Source: Stichopus chloronotus
Taxonomy: Eukaryota > Echinodermata > Holothuroidea > Aspidochirotida > Stichopodidae
NCBI GenBank assembly: GCA_021234535.1
Contig: CM037843.1
Coordinates: 10,228,979 to 10,292,978, forward strand
Reading direction: 5' to 3'
DNA: 64,000 nucleotides
Shown here: one piece after another, positions 48,113 through 61,500 of the stretch
Numbering within the stretch: position 1 is the stretch's first letter
Layout: each line of letters begins with the position of its first letter
Position numbers and translations under genes: made by a program
The notes under the pieces: model-generated
Database searches by the model: none
What the model was told of the DNA's origin: nothing
What the model saw: the letters and a program-made list of their open reading frames with translations, nothing else

Positions 48113-51100
48113 TATACTGTACATAGCAGTCTTCACACTTGTGCCAGGGGTACATAGCCACGAGGAATGCTCCACAATTCCTGTCACCGTGCTCGCCATT
48201 TGGCGATCACAACTTTATGCTTGGCTACCAAAAAATTAAGAAATCATTAGTTTGGTCGCCAAATATTCAACAATTTATGCTTAATTTAACCACCAAATGT
48301 ACGACTATCAGTGAAGGAAAGTAAAATGAAAATTCATAATACTTTGCATGTCCAGAATAATTGCCAAAATCATTGACAATACCTAATCCCACTTTCTTTC
48401 ATGTGGCGCTCAACATTGTCTGTCAACAATTGCGCAATTTACAGAGACAAAGGATATTCCCAGTCAGTTTTCTTATTTTATGACAAGAATATACATATAT
48501 CTTCCCGTCACGTGTTAACACTTTAGTAATTTATTAATTGTTTTCTTGGTTTATCCTGTGTCTCACTGTCAGCTGCTTTAGCTTAGCAGTCCTAAAAGCC
48601 TAATAACTGTCTGAGTATGTATATTTTGGTTTTGTTTTTTGGCTAAAATAAACAGTTACAGAAATGTACAATGCAATGGAAAGCAAAGTGTGAGACATCT
48701 TCATTCCTTTTATATTATGAAATGGGATTTTTCGCTCTAAAAGTAACTCGACAATTTTGCCAACCAAACATTTGGATAAAATTGAAAATGGTCGCCAAGG
48801 ATAAATTGTCGAGTGTTGGCGGGGATCAAAGACACGATTGCAGGGCATATATCCAGCGACGGCACCCGGATTTTGGGATTGTGTGGGGGACAAATTTAGG
48901 GCAAAAGAAATTGTTGGAGGGGTTAACAAAATGTCGTGAGTAACGCGAAATCGAGAGTGTTTTAGGCCCAGTTGGCAATGTTCTGCGTTATGCGTTTTAC
49001 AGTGTAGGCTGGCTGTGAAGTTTCACGTAAAAGTTAGTTATATAGATGGAGAATCTCTTTCGATGAATCCAGAATAAAAAAAAAATCATTAGTTTTCTAA
49101 CTTTTTCAAATTTTACCTAAGTGGAAAAATATCGAAGCCAATAAAAGAGAACGAACAGCTCTGGCAGTCGTTGTCATCGTCTACATTGTTTGCTTCGTTC
49201 CTTTCAAGCGAACTGGAAAATAAACAAATTAGTCACTTTTCACTGTTTTGAGGAACTCGGAACAACAGAATCGCACAGTACGTATCGGTGTGATGTCGTC
49301 ACTCTTCTGTGTCGTAACCCGAAAATAAGAAAGCGGAACAGCAACAGAATACTTCGTGTACGAGAACTTTACGCCCTACTACCAATGGTAAATTTCATGA
49401 AACAAGAAATAAAACGTCATTGAAAATACTTCCTCATCACAAAAGGCTTTCCAAGTTCGAGTTCCTGTAAACTGAAAAATTCACACTTCCTCTACCATAG
49501 ACGTTTGTATGTATTCGTATTAAAAACGGTACGGTACATTTTAAGGATGCATGACGTAATCGGTATCAAGTTTCAATGTTTGCTATCTCCCAATAGAGAA
49601 AAAGGATAGAAAAGTTATTGCTATAAACTCGACCGAGTAAAAATAAAAATAGACAGATGAAATGTATGAGTAATTGAGTGAATCATCTCCAACATTCATA
49701 CAACAGTGTGGCTGGACATATATTATAGGAAGGTATATTTTAGGAAGGTATATATTAAATGAAGGAAACTTTTTGTTCATCCTTCTTCTCTCCTTCTTCA
49801 TCTTTCGTGAAAATACCTTAATTTATGCTTAATCGTTCGCTGTTTCTCATCGTGGTGTAACATGACTGTTCCTTCACTGGGTCAAGTTTATCATGTTACA
49901 TTTGTTTTTTAAATCAATCATTGGTTTTCCATGTAAGTAGTACCGGCCACTGTCGTAGGATGACACCTTACGACTCCATTTTACTTCTCTAAATAATGTA
50001 TTGTTGATTTTGGTAAACACTGCAAGAAAAGGGGGGGGGGGTGGGAGAGAGCACGTCTTAGCGAACTTGAAACTTGGCACTTTCGATGCCATAGGAAAAC
50101 TTTGAAATCAAAATTGTGAAAAGGTTCATTTTAAGCCGTCATAGTTCCGACTGGGAGGCTGAATATCGATATTGTTGTATACTATTAAGTGTATCTACCT
50201 GAGCAAAGCACAGGTATCTACCCAAGCACTGAGAGGAATTAAGAATTCAGAGATAAAACACATACACTTTACAGTGCAGTCGAGGTTCATTAAATCAACC
50301 ATATATTTCACATAAATTCACCGTCTAAGCCCCCCCCCCCCAAAAAAAAATAAAAATAAAAAATAGGGGATAGGAAACTAATAATACATCCAAAATTTGG
50401 CAAAAAGTTTAAAATAAAATTGCAACTCTGTTTTAATCAGTAAGAGACCTTTTTGGTCATAATTCCTGCCGTCAAGCTAGAGTTTATTCATAATTTTGTA
50501 AATTTTCGTGGTCCACTACATTCCAAAACAGCAGTATATGTGTATCTACAAGTACGGTAAATAATCCGCCTAGGTACTCCTTAACCTAGTATGCAGCTTA
50601 CTGAGATTTGATTTGAAACGCAGATTAATGCGATCTTATTGACAGGAGACGGTTGGTACCAACGATACCATATGTAATGTTAATCTTATCAGGTAGTTGC
50701 AACAGATCGTATAACAGCTGCCATATTCGCTCATTTTGCTGATGATTTCATGCGTTGCCTAAATTTCATTTTTAACAGGCGACAACAGTCTTTGGTCCTT
50801 GATCAATCCCTTAGTAGCCTAAAACACTTTAATAAATTTGACCGTCTCTCCACCTCCCCCCTCCCCCACCTCCCACACACACAAAAGGAGAAAACAAAAT
50901 GATGGATTGGGAGGGACTCTGTTAGGGAAAGATTTTTTGAATTTCTGTCTGGTCCTTCTTCCTGGTGCTCTTGTTCCAAGCACTTTTAGAGCATAGAAAC
51001 AGCTATATGTTCTGGTCAGCTCCTGATCATAAAGCTTCATGTGCTTACCATGAAACGTCTGGTTTAGAGGAAACACGTTAGACAACTACAAATGTTTCAA

Positions 51101-51144
51101 AGTTTGCGGTGGAATATTGAGCTCCTTCTCCTGACAAACGTTTC
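48113..51144. other. intergenic region, no gene supported
   Basis: AT-rich, with G11 (50031-50041), C12 (50330-50341) and a small tandem AGGAAGGTATAT (49728-49755). No supported gene. Confidence 0.5.
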
Positions 51145-51290
51145 GTTTCAAAATCATTTCTCGAGAAGTGTATGCTTGCATAATGTAACTTTAACATGGA
51201 TAAACGCTCAGTGTTAATCACGGTTTACTTTCTCCGGAAGGCACGAACGTATGTGATATCGTGTGAGGATTGGCTACTACGTGTAGGTGC
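51145..51290 (+). repeat. dispersed repeat family F, diverged copy
   Basis: Carries TTTCTCGAGAAGTGTATG, CTTGCATAATGTAAC, CACGGTTTACTTTCTCCG, ATGTGATATCGTGTGAGG and ATTGGCTAC. More divergent than the other copies. Confidence 0.55.
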
Positions 51291-54253
51291 AAGGTGTAGT
51301 AAGAAACGGTTGTATAACAGTGACGACACACCGGCAGAGAAACTCCTGATAGATTTACAAAAAGGGGGCCAAATTACTTTAAATTCTTTTGAAGAACTCC
51401 AAAGAACAACTAATTAGGCATGAAATTTTGCACTAGTTCGAATGAAAGCTTCAAATTTTAAAATGGTGTGATTATGATTACTTATTTGAACTGGACATAG
51501 AGAACGCAAAATGTTTGAAAGTCTCAGTAGAACCAAGGACATGTTTCGAAAATGTTTGAAATATATGTTATATTCTCTCAATAAGCATGGCTATGTAGGT
51601 AAGTAGAGCTTTCTGCATGTCATCACAAATGTAAGAGCAGCCGAAGTTGCGCACAAACAAGCCGGATCTGTAGTGCATGGGTATAGTTTTAAAGGTGACA
51701 ATGCTTAATGCTTTTAATGATAACGATATATATCACGAAGAAAAACAATGTGAAATGTCATACCTAATATCACACTGGAATTCTGTCGTCAAAAGAAACA
51801 GGTTTGTCTAAAAATTCTCAGAACCGTAAAACAGTAACTAGTAAACAGAAAAGAGTATATCGGAAGCTACTGAAAATATCAACTATTTGAATGGGCTGTT
51901 GCTACATGCTTAGTGAATGATTTTGAACTCTTTTTATTTGAGATAACGTTACGTGTTTCCGTTTTGATTTTCCTTTTTCTTTTCTAATTCTCTTTTGTTT
52001 TCAATGAGGTATGAATCTGTAATGTAATGAGAATCTCCTCAATATTTCTAGTGAATAATGAATCATGACTTTCACAATTGCAATGGCTTTCCTCTACATC
52101 TGGCATAGGCTAACCATGGCAAATGCCTTGGAATGCCTTGGAGCAAGAGGGGTTAGTGGATAGTCAAATAACAAATAAAGAAGAGACGGGCATTAATTCA
52201 GATCCAGTCGGATCACGAAATTTAATACCAGAAAAACGAATTTAACTCGAAAAATAAGAAAAAATAATTCGTTTTAAAGGTAATTCTATTGTCTATACAG
52301 ACAGGTCCATTATTTAAGTTGGACAACTTCAAGTCCATAGGCAACCTCAACGGGGGAAACCAGGGGCGCAATCTCCCCTCCCCCCCCCCCCCTCTTGGAA
52401 GTTGTTATGGTGTTTGTGGTGTCATCATTTGAAGAGCATAAGTATATCGTTACATAAAACCTTGCAACGACGTTAATTCGGGACGGAAAAAAGGGAAAAG
52501 GAATAAAAGAACTATCTAAAATAAGGAGATAGGACATCCCCTATGTGTCACGTGGTTTGTCATTATCTCGGAAATAAAATAAAAATGTCACGCCTTACCT
52601 CCGCCGAAAGGCTCCATATGTGTTATGGCAATCGTGTGGTCTTTTGCAATCGATTATCAACAAGAGATACTTTTTTTTTCGTTTCACTCATAGGTCACTG
52701 ACTTTTCACCGGTGGTTGTGGAGTAAACTGAGATGTAGACCACAAATCACACGCTAATTTGATGTGTAACGTCATATGAGTCATTGCAAGTAACTTTTAA
52801 ATATAGTTACATGTGCTGTGTCCTCCTAGGATTACTTCTCGTGTTTTAACAGTTAAAGGGAAAACTTTCCTACATGGAAGACGTTACTCAGTTAAGAATT
52901 TAAAACTTTGCTTATACCCCTCAAAGAAGATCGAATGCCGCCCTTAGTAGAAACAAACGTGTTTGCATTTCCAAACGAGAATCACTCGTGATGTCGTGAA
53001 ACAAAAGGCGAATTGATAATTAATTAAAATAAGATTGAAGGCATTGTCCACTGAAGAATACTGAAATTTCGTTTTTGGCGGTAAAACCATATCTCACTAC
53101 AGCATGTTATAATGGACATTTTTTTTTTTTTTTTTAAAAAGATCTATTTCACGGTGTGACAATGCATTATGCGAAATCTGTGATATCGCAAAAAACAGTA
53201 ACTTGAATATTCTTTGCTTTTTAATTTTGACTGCCTTAAAAAAAACAATTCTACAGTTTATTCAAATCAATTTTTTTAAGTATTCGTCTTGTCTCTGTGA
53301 AAAGAGTTTTGGTTGAATTAAAACCCAATAGGTATTGTATTATACATAAGAACGTTGCAAACAGATAATATGACCTTTTACGAGTTTTTGTGGCGTGAAT
53401 GAAAACTGTCCTTTCAGTATGTTCTCAATTTTATAGTCAGCCCGGCGTGGCGGTGGGGCATTTTGATTTTGAGCAACAATTGTATGAATCATGGCGGTCA
53501 CATATGGTATGTTACATTTCCCTGTAAAATAATAGTGCACAATTGTTGTTGAAATCCAGTTGAAGGTAATCAAAAAGAGAATAAATAAAATAGGAAGCAA
53601 AACTTGCACCAGTAACAACTGATCAACTTAACAAAAGGAACAATTGATCAATTTAACAAAACGGGAAAGATCAACTTAAGTAGTTCATGTAGAATACACC
53701 AACGTGACATACAAAGAAATAATTGTCAAGTTCTATAAAGTTTTCTATCAGCAACTGCATTTTACATGTAAGTTTATTGTGACTCTGTCTCAGAAAGTAG
53801 CTACCAACATTGGGAAGCGGAAAGTTGTGCTTTCTCTACTTTACTTCACCGTTTCAAATACAGAAATTAGCCAGCTAGGTCCACAATCATCTATAGATAT
53901 GAAACTTTACTGTCACTTCTGAAGTGACGGACGCAAATGGCAGTTGTAAGCTTACACAAGTTGTCACTGCATCATTTTCGGTTTTACTGTTCCACAGTAT
54001 TCAACAGAACCATTCTTGATGTGGTCAGGATAGCGATAGGCACAGAGACGTGCATACCATGGAGCTGTCATACAGTTGAACGATGGAGCTATTGGCCCAC
54101 GGGCGGCTGAGTCCCATTATTTCACGGTATTGTGTACCCTAGGACGAAACATGGGGGGGGATATGCATGTAGACAGCACCACTGGTTTCTTACTCATTTT
54201 AGAAAACGTCAAAAAGGTTCGACGACATCCTAGTGTGCACACGCACACACACC
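51291..54253. other. intergenic region, no gene supported
   Basis: AT-rich, with C13 (52380-52392) and a T-run near 53119-53135. Short ORFs on both strands show no domain. Confidence 0.5.
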
Positions 54254-54352
54254 AGGGGCCCGCCTTAGGGCCCCAGGTGGGGTCCAGGGGGCGAAGCCCC
54301 CGGAAGCTCTGAGGTTTTAGCATATCTCTGGGTGGAAAATTAAGTCCCAAGA
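54254..54352 (+). repeat. dispersed repeat family G, copy 2
   Basis: GGTGGGGTCCAGGGGGCGAA, GCCCCCGGAAGC, TCTGAGGTTTTAGCA, ATCTCTGGGTGG and AATTAAGTCCC match 7334-7438 in order. The run GGGGGCGAAGCCCCC is itself a hairpin. It is preceded by a CA-rich stretch. Confidence 0.75.
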
Positions 54353-54475
54353 GAGGTATATTATTTATTTTTATATTATTTATTTTTTCGGTTGACCGCA
54401 CTCCAAGGTTCCCAACTTTTTTCCTTGGGAGTACCATTTCACATTTACGCGGTGCCACCGAGTACACACACACAC

Positions 54476-54510
54476 CATGGAAGTACTACCTCCGAGGTAG
54501 TACTTCCATG
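54476..54510. repeat. 35-bp perfect palindrome inside a (CA)n tract
   Basis: Arms CATGGAAGTACTACCTC and GAGGTAGTACTTCCATG are exact complements around one central C. CA repeats abut both ends (54464-54475 and 54511-54521), so the palindrome sits in the middle of a microsatellite. Confidence 0.92.
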
Positions 54511-54939
54511 CACACACACACATAGGCTTCATACACTTCCATTCCAGTCACTTTATCCTAGAAAAATGTGCAGTGCTTACCAATAGTAATAAAAAGTGAG
54601 GCCTACTATTAACACATTTATTATGATGCAGCCAACGACATTCCTATATTTAGGAAAACAACCACCTACCCGCCCTTCCCTTGTGCTGGACGTTAAACAT
54701 TCCAGAGAAAATTGGTCTGACCAGGCTGGCCTACTGTTGAAGTGGCTATGAGCATGATATGAAAACTGGCAGCCTGTGTAACATAAATTAGGCATTTATC
54801 AATCATGGTTCCCCGGAAGCTGTTCTTATTCAGTCAAATGCCAATACATAGTTTTGTGATTCAATTACTTTTGGATGAGTACAAGATCTGATTGGGAAGG
54901 GTGAGAGCAACTGGGGGGGGGGGCAAGGAAACAATCTGG

Positions 54940-54990
54940 AGGGGCAAATGCCCCTCATGCCCCCCCGTAGCGCGGCCACTGGCAACCCCC
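54940..54990. repeat. GC-rich inverted repeat fragment
   Basis: AGGGGCAAATGCCCCT is a short palindrome followed by CATGCCCCCCCGTAGCGCGG CCACTGGCAACCCCCCC. The composition contrasts sharply with the AT-rich flanks and a G11 tract precedes it (54913-54923). It is probably a fragment of a dispersed repeat. Confidence 0.5.
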
Positions 54991-55344
54991 CCAAAAAGCA
55001 ACTTGAAAGGGTCAAAGGTCACAGTCTTAAAAGAAACATGAAATGCACCGAACGAGGAACTTACATAGTTATTTTTGAGAATGATCGAAAGAGGAAATTG
55101 AAGGTTTTACAAAGACGTGTTCACCTAGTGTTTACGTAATTGCAATACAGGAGTATGTGTCAATAATGACAGACTGACTCACCACACCGTAGTGGAAACC
55201 ATGATCATAACATGAATAAATACTCCTTCTCCTCAACCAAACGCAAGTAAAATAATAGAACTAACGGTCAAATAACGTAACCATCGCAACAATCTTCAGA
55301 GAGTCGTCATATACACTACTGCCGTATATGTGTACCTACATGTG

Positions 55345-55650
55345 CGACTCGCATAAGGGACTCGCATAATATGATTTTATGTTTTCCTTTGTTGGCAATT
55401 TCTTCATTTCAAGGACAACCGAGAATTTTATATGTTCCGAGGACTTTATTTTCGAAGCATACAGTGTCTTTTTACAAATATTGGTATCACTCACCACTGT
55501 GTAATGCAGATGACAAAGTAATAAAGAGACAGTCTTATAGATATGCCAGAACAGACAAACTGACATTGTGCAATTAACACTCCACATCGTCATTTTCGCA
55601 TATTCATCAAACTTCAAAAAGTCATATCTCATATCTCAAAACCGGCAATA
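55345..55650 (+). repeat. dispersed repeat family D, copy 3
   Basis: Holds GACTCGCATAATATGATTTT, CATTTCAAGGACAACCGAGA, TTTTATATGTTCCGAGGAC, TTGGTATCACTCACCA, AACTGACATTGTGCAATTA, ATCAAACTTCAAAAAGTCAT and a tandem TATCTCATATCTCA. It starts at a short direct duplication of ACTCGCATAA (55346 and 55359). Confidence 0.7.
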
Positions 55651-57071
55651 GATATAAAAGGAAAAAATGTGAAAAATCGGTGATACTAGAATAACAATAA
55701 GAACGGTAGTGAGTGAAAGATTTGGCAAACTAATATTACCTACCACAAGTTTTACACATAATATCTTTATTATATACTTCTTTCTTCCTATCCTTATTAT
55801 ATCTTTTCTTCCGTGTATTTTTCTCACTATTTCATTTTAATTTATGTGCAAAGCGGGTTTGTGTGACACATGATGTCTCTCCATGAACATCATTTGACCA
55901 CCTGCATTATATAGAAAAGTATCACCCAAAGTCGATTCCTGCTGGGTCTCAGCCTCTACTGAGCAAACGTACACTGATATCTTAATATGTTACTTTGGTA
56001 TATGTCAACTATAAAAGTAGACCACGCATGCTCAGGCTTAGTTATTTCTTCACTAATGACGTAATATATGTTTGTTCCCCATTTTGCATCGTTTCATCAT
56101 TGCCGTGTATGGTCTGCCTCATTGTTTGTGATAGCGACGATGACGTCATCTTAGTTCCATCCAGAGCAATTCACATCATTGTCTCGTCCCGCTCTCTTCA
56201 TTGCACTTGTGGGTGGTGACCCAGTTATTGTAGGATACATATAACAGAAGAAATAAAAAAGAATCATGGCTCACTTAAGCCAAATCTAGGTTTGCCTTCC
56301 TGTTAGTGTAAAGATGTACGTCGCCGTGAGTACCCAGTGAGAGAAGTAAACAATTTAGTCACGGTTCCTCCTAGCTTCACTTTGTTGTGGAAACGATTTG
56401 AACATGTTTTGAAGTTGATACGCTCCCAACTAAAAAAGATTTCCGTGTTGATTTAATACCGATAATAAACGCAGGTTTGATGAGCAATGCTTATTTCAAT
56501 CTACTGTATAATCAGATAATACTTCTGGTTGTATTTAGTTACTTTTTTTGCCGCAGTGCAAGCTACTCACTGTTTGGAAGTGCCGTGGAACGTAATCTAA
56601 ATCATGCACACCCTTTTAAAAAACAAACGAAACCACTCAATGATTTGACGTGACAACCACAGACAGGGCACATAGGGGAATATTTTTAGCATAACCAGTA
56701 TTCTGCAAGCATGGACTGCAAATGGCAACTTGCGCAATTACAATCTGCACTTTGAATGACAGAGTGAGGAGATATTTCAAATAAAGTATGTACACAGAAT
56801 TCCCTATGAAGTTGTATTCCATAAGAATAGGCTACACTTAAAAAGATCTAAAAAGAGTACCGAAGGAACGACTGAGGACGTATAATCAGGGAAGTGTTAG
56901 TAGCTGGAGATCCATCGAGAAAAAAAAATGAAGCTTAACTAGTTGCCAACAATAATCTCTTTTGTGCATTGTTCTTTATGATTCAATAGGCTTAACAGGT
57001 GTTACGAACAAAGTAGAAGGGCCTGTCGTAGGCTTCATCTCAAAGAGCAGGTCGGGAAATTTCCCCTTGCC
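55651..57071. other. intergenic region, no gene supported
   Basis: AT-rich, with no recognised exon, RNA or repeat family. Confidence 0.5.
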
Positions 57072-57075
57072 TTAA

Positions 57076-57425
57076 AGCTGGAATATGAAGTTTAACTGTC
57101 AATTGCTAGGTCATCTGCCTTGTTTTTCATCAGTGTTTCAGGGAAGAGAAGGTAAGGAGAAAGAACACCTGTCCCAAAATCTAAAAGAGAACTGAGGACT
57201 CATCTTCCAGATATCTGAATATGAAAAGTTATTGGCCTTACAAAATTCAGACTCTCTAAGAAAGTATAGCAGTCAATCACCGTTACTTGAAACCAAGCAG
57301 ACGGGGATGGAAATGAATATTCATTTATGCAAAAATGGGACTTAAACAAAGTTGTTTTGTAGTGGCTATGAAATCCTCCACTGAATTTGGCTTTCAATGA
57401 CAAATTTTCAACTCACATTCCAGCT
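57076..57425. mobile_element. TTAA-flanked MITE-like element C
   Basis: TTAA at 57072-57075 and 57426-57429 bound 350 bp. The left end AGCTGGAATATGAAGTTT and the right end (reverse complement) AGCTGGAATGTGAGTTG form TIRs of about 15-20 bp. The interior differs from elements A and B. No transposase ORF. Confidence 0.75.
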
Positions 57426-58133
57426 TTAACATTGCCAGTCGCTTAGAATGTAACTTACTTACTTGTTTTTAAGTGCATGCGTTATCAACGAATAAAAGGT
57501 TTTGCCAAATTTGTATCTTTTCGAATAGTTTCTGTTTCCATTTTGAAGAAGACAGCTCTGATCCGTCTCTTTCTCACAAAATATCCTTTTTAAATTGACT
57601 TTGATTTTCTTTTGTGAGTGTACTATTTTTTATTTCTTCAATCATACGTTTGGTGGACAATCAACGGACCAAGAACCCGGAATGCGTCACCTACGCCGAC
57701 GCGTTGGATACATTAAGCATTTGTCGTAATAATGACAGTTTACATACATGAACAATAGCCCTGTGATGCAATCGGGGTGTCACCCGACGTTAGTAATAAT
57801 GAAGGCGTCATGCACTGGCCATTCGGCCTGACTTTGTATAGCACACGATTGTAGAAATGAACGAGTAGGGAGCGAGTCTGACTCAGTCGTATTTCTGCAT
57901 CATTCAGTTATTCATGCGAATATTACAAATATTAAATAGATGGAATTCCGTTCTAAAAAAAAAGGCATTTTTAAACTACTTCGTGGGAAAGTTGATCTGC
58001 AATTAGGAAGTATACCCACTTCAAATTCTTTAGTAATGACCTTGTGTGATGCTCCAACAATGGTACTGGCAGGCAATTTTTTTTTCTTTCTAGGAGAAAT
58101 CACGCTTGGAGGCAGACATTCAAGTGACGAGTG

Positions 58134-58263
<130 letters not shown>

Positions 58264-58279
58264 GTATAGGGCTATATAA

Positions 58280-58516
58280 CTTAATATAATATAACTATAA
58301 CTGTAACTATAACTATAACTGTAACTATAACTATATAACTACCGTATATAACTATATATATATGTATATACATATAACTATAACTATATAAATATAACTA
58401 TATAACTATAACTATATAAATATAACTATATAAATATAACTATATAAATATAACTATATAACTATATATAACTATAACTATATATAACTGTATAACTATA
58501 TATATATATTATATCC
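58280..58516. repeat. TATAAC / TATAACTATATAAA short-period satellite
   Basis: Tandem hexamers TATAAC with variants (TGTAAC), passing into a 14-bp period unit near TATAACTATATAAA (58375-58460), ending in TA dinucleotides. It directly follows the (TA)n tract and probably arose from it. Confidence 0.9.
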
Positions 58517-61500
58517 TCGAGACATGGTTTAGATGGTTCAAAATTAAGAAAAATGAGACAACTTTTAAGATATTCTGGTTTCACTCTTTAATCTTAAGGA
58601 AGAAACTGATGATGTAATGATGACATAGAAGACGTCTCTACATAAATACATAGATAAAAATTGGAGGAATTGCGGATCTCTCATGACTTTAGCAATTACC
58701 AGGCAAATAATGACTTGTTTATGCACACTATTTATCACATTTTTCCTTCAACATTTTTTGACGAAATACTCATTTCGACCCATTAAGTCAGTGATAAATT
58801 CGACAATTCCATGGGCAATCATGTTGAAATGGCAAGTGGTTAAAACCTGACGTCTTGGTGGCAAAGATCTCGTTGTCTCGATGGCATTCTTAAGCTTCTG
58901 TGTGTATATTGCCTGTCACGTCAACATGATCACATTAGCTATGTGACTTGTCCAGTGAAAAGGAAATGATATCATCGCCAAAAGAAAACAAATAGAGGAA
59001 ATTATCTTATCCGCCAGAAAGAAAGAAAGAAACATGCTGAGTGAGAAACACTGAATTTCATTATTATCAATTTTCTCTATCGAAAGGACTAAAACTGAAG
59101 GCTTCAGTTAAAAATAACCTGCAGGTAAAACACACTCTTCACAGTTGTTTCTATTTTCGTTTAGGCTGAGGCTGAAAAAAAAAACCTCGAGCTGTGAAAA
59201 CGTATGTAAAATACGTTCATTTAAACCAAAACTAAAACTACTTTTCAAAAAGTCAGTCCACGTTTCAATTTGTGCATGTGTGTTTGTTACTTTATTTCAG
59301 TTAAACATAGAATTTTATGTTTGTATTAGGGGTCATTCAACGAAATGAAATGTCATACCTCATGAAGTCATGCATAAATCAGCCGCAGGTGGAATGAATT
59401 TGCATATTAACCGGTATAAGCGTGTTTCCCGCCTTCTTTTGTTTTGATTAGGGGGATCGACCGTATAAGGGCTGGATATGTGGTGTGTTTAATGTTCAAG
59501 CCTAGTGTAATACCGTATCATTCACACCACTGAACCATGCCACAATCAAGTCGGAGGTCCAACAGACAAACACTTTTTCCCATGAGTAAAGAGATCGCCA
59601 TAGGACTAGTCTCTTTAAAGTGATTACTATGTAGGATGCAAACTATGTGAATCTATGTTACTCATGTCGTGACATTTGTAAAATTCCTGTCTGATATGAC
59701 CGCAAATGCATTAGTTAAGCAAGAAATGTTCTTATCGATCGAACATAAAAGGAAGTGACGTTTGCTTATATTCAATATCAATAACTTCCCTGGAATATTC
59801 AGGAATAGAACTTCAAAAGTGTTCCAGGAAGAACAGACACTTTTCGTTACTCCTAAATCTCCTTAAGTTTGAATCATATCATCGACGATGACACATTCAG
59901 GGTCCTTATTTTCCCTGATTCATTAAACGACAAACAAATACGAACAAGTAAAAGGAGAACAGTTGACATCAAAAGAAAAAAAGCTAATTGAATAAATATT
60001 ACACAAACTTTACAGGTAAAACTAGAGACACTAACTAAATAAAGTAAATCAACTCTGTAGAAAACGTAGAGAGTGGTAGAAAAAAGTATCACAAGATATT
60101 GATCATTTACTATTTTTGTTAACGGGGGAGGGGGGAGGGCAGCGCCAGGGTATAGAGACGAAACATGAGTCGAGTGATTGCGAGTGACTGAGGAGAGGTG
60201 TAACACCCACCGCCCTTCCCTCCTCCAGAAATTTTTCTTTCATAGGTAATCTTACCTTAGACGCAATCTGCATGGTGCAAAACTTTGCATCTTTTGAAGC
60301 CATATTCGTTCCAGAAATATTAGATCATGAAATGGGGGAGCTAGGTTTTGAACTGATGATTAACTTTGTAAATAATAGCCCCATACTGTCAAAAAATGGC
60401 TTGCAATCTGACGTAATATATTCCATCTTCTGTGACTAATAGAAGAGAAATGCCAATTCTCGTCAGCAGGCTGCAGAGTTTTGAGCATACACACGGTAGC
60501 CAAGATGGCAGCTTTCCTTTCAAGTTGAGTTATATAACGTACAATGTGAGTACAATATAAAGTTACACGCATATCTTTATTTCAGAAGTTCTTAATACTA
60601 ATTTACATTAAGATCACTTGAAATAAAATGCTTATACCAACGTAACTTAAGCATGCCTTCTTGTTTTTTACATGGATGGAAATATGTATCAGATTTAGCT
60701 CAAACCCCATGTCCCTCTCTCTTCCTTCACTCTTCTTTTTCGTTTTCTAATTTCTTCTCCTCTTTCTCTTTTCTTTTCAGAGCAAATTGTATGGTGGAAC
60801 CACTACTGCCACCTATTGCCACCTGAGGTTACTGTCAGTTTCTTGATGGGTTTTTGTTGCTTTGGTATCAAGACATATTAGACGTAGAAACACTGCAAGT
60901 AGGCTATATGCTTGTCTCAGGCCTTCAGTAAGTTCCAGGAATAAATATCCTCTTTTTTATGAAGTTTATTTCATTCCTCAGACATAATTATACACATGTG
61001 CCAAAGATATCTACTTTCTCACCTCTTTGTTTGTAAATTGTAAAACGCTTTGAGTATCTTCTCTGATCTCTTGTCTTGGGAAATGCACTTGTTATTACTT
61101 TTATCATTTTACTGTAGCAGATGCAAGGCGAATGATGTTGTAGACGTTCACGTGCAGTTGCGCATAGAGCGAGACTTCTATACAGTGCATTAATAAACTC
61201 AAGCCAAGTTGTACCCGTGTGTGGGTTTTGAAACCAGTACCGGATTTTCATCATCATTCACCCTCGCCTTGTGAATAAATGCACAGGTTATAGTTGCCTC
61301 AGTGGGATATTAAACTATTATTTTATCAATTATTATGTAGGTAGGCCCTATACATATCATGTAGACATTCATTAATTATTATAAGAAACGCTCTTGGCAA
61401 GCACTGGAATTGTGATCCTCTATGAACATCTGATACTCATTAGTTAATTTAAAGGCTGTAACGCATCACCCTAAGCTATATTTTTACTTCCCGGAAAGCA

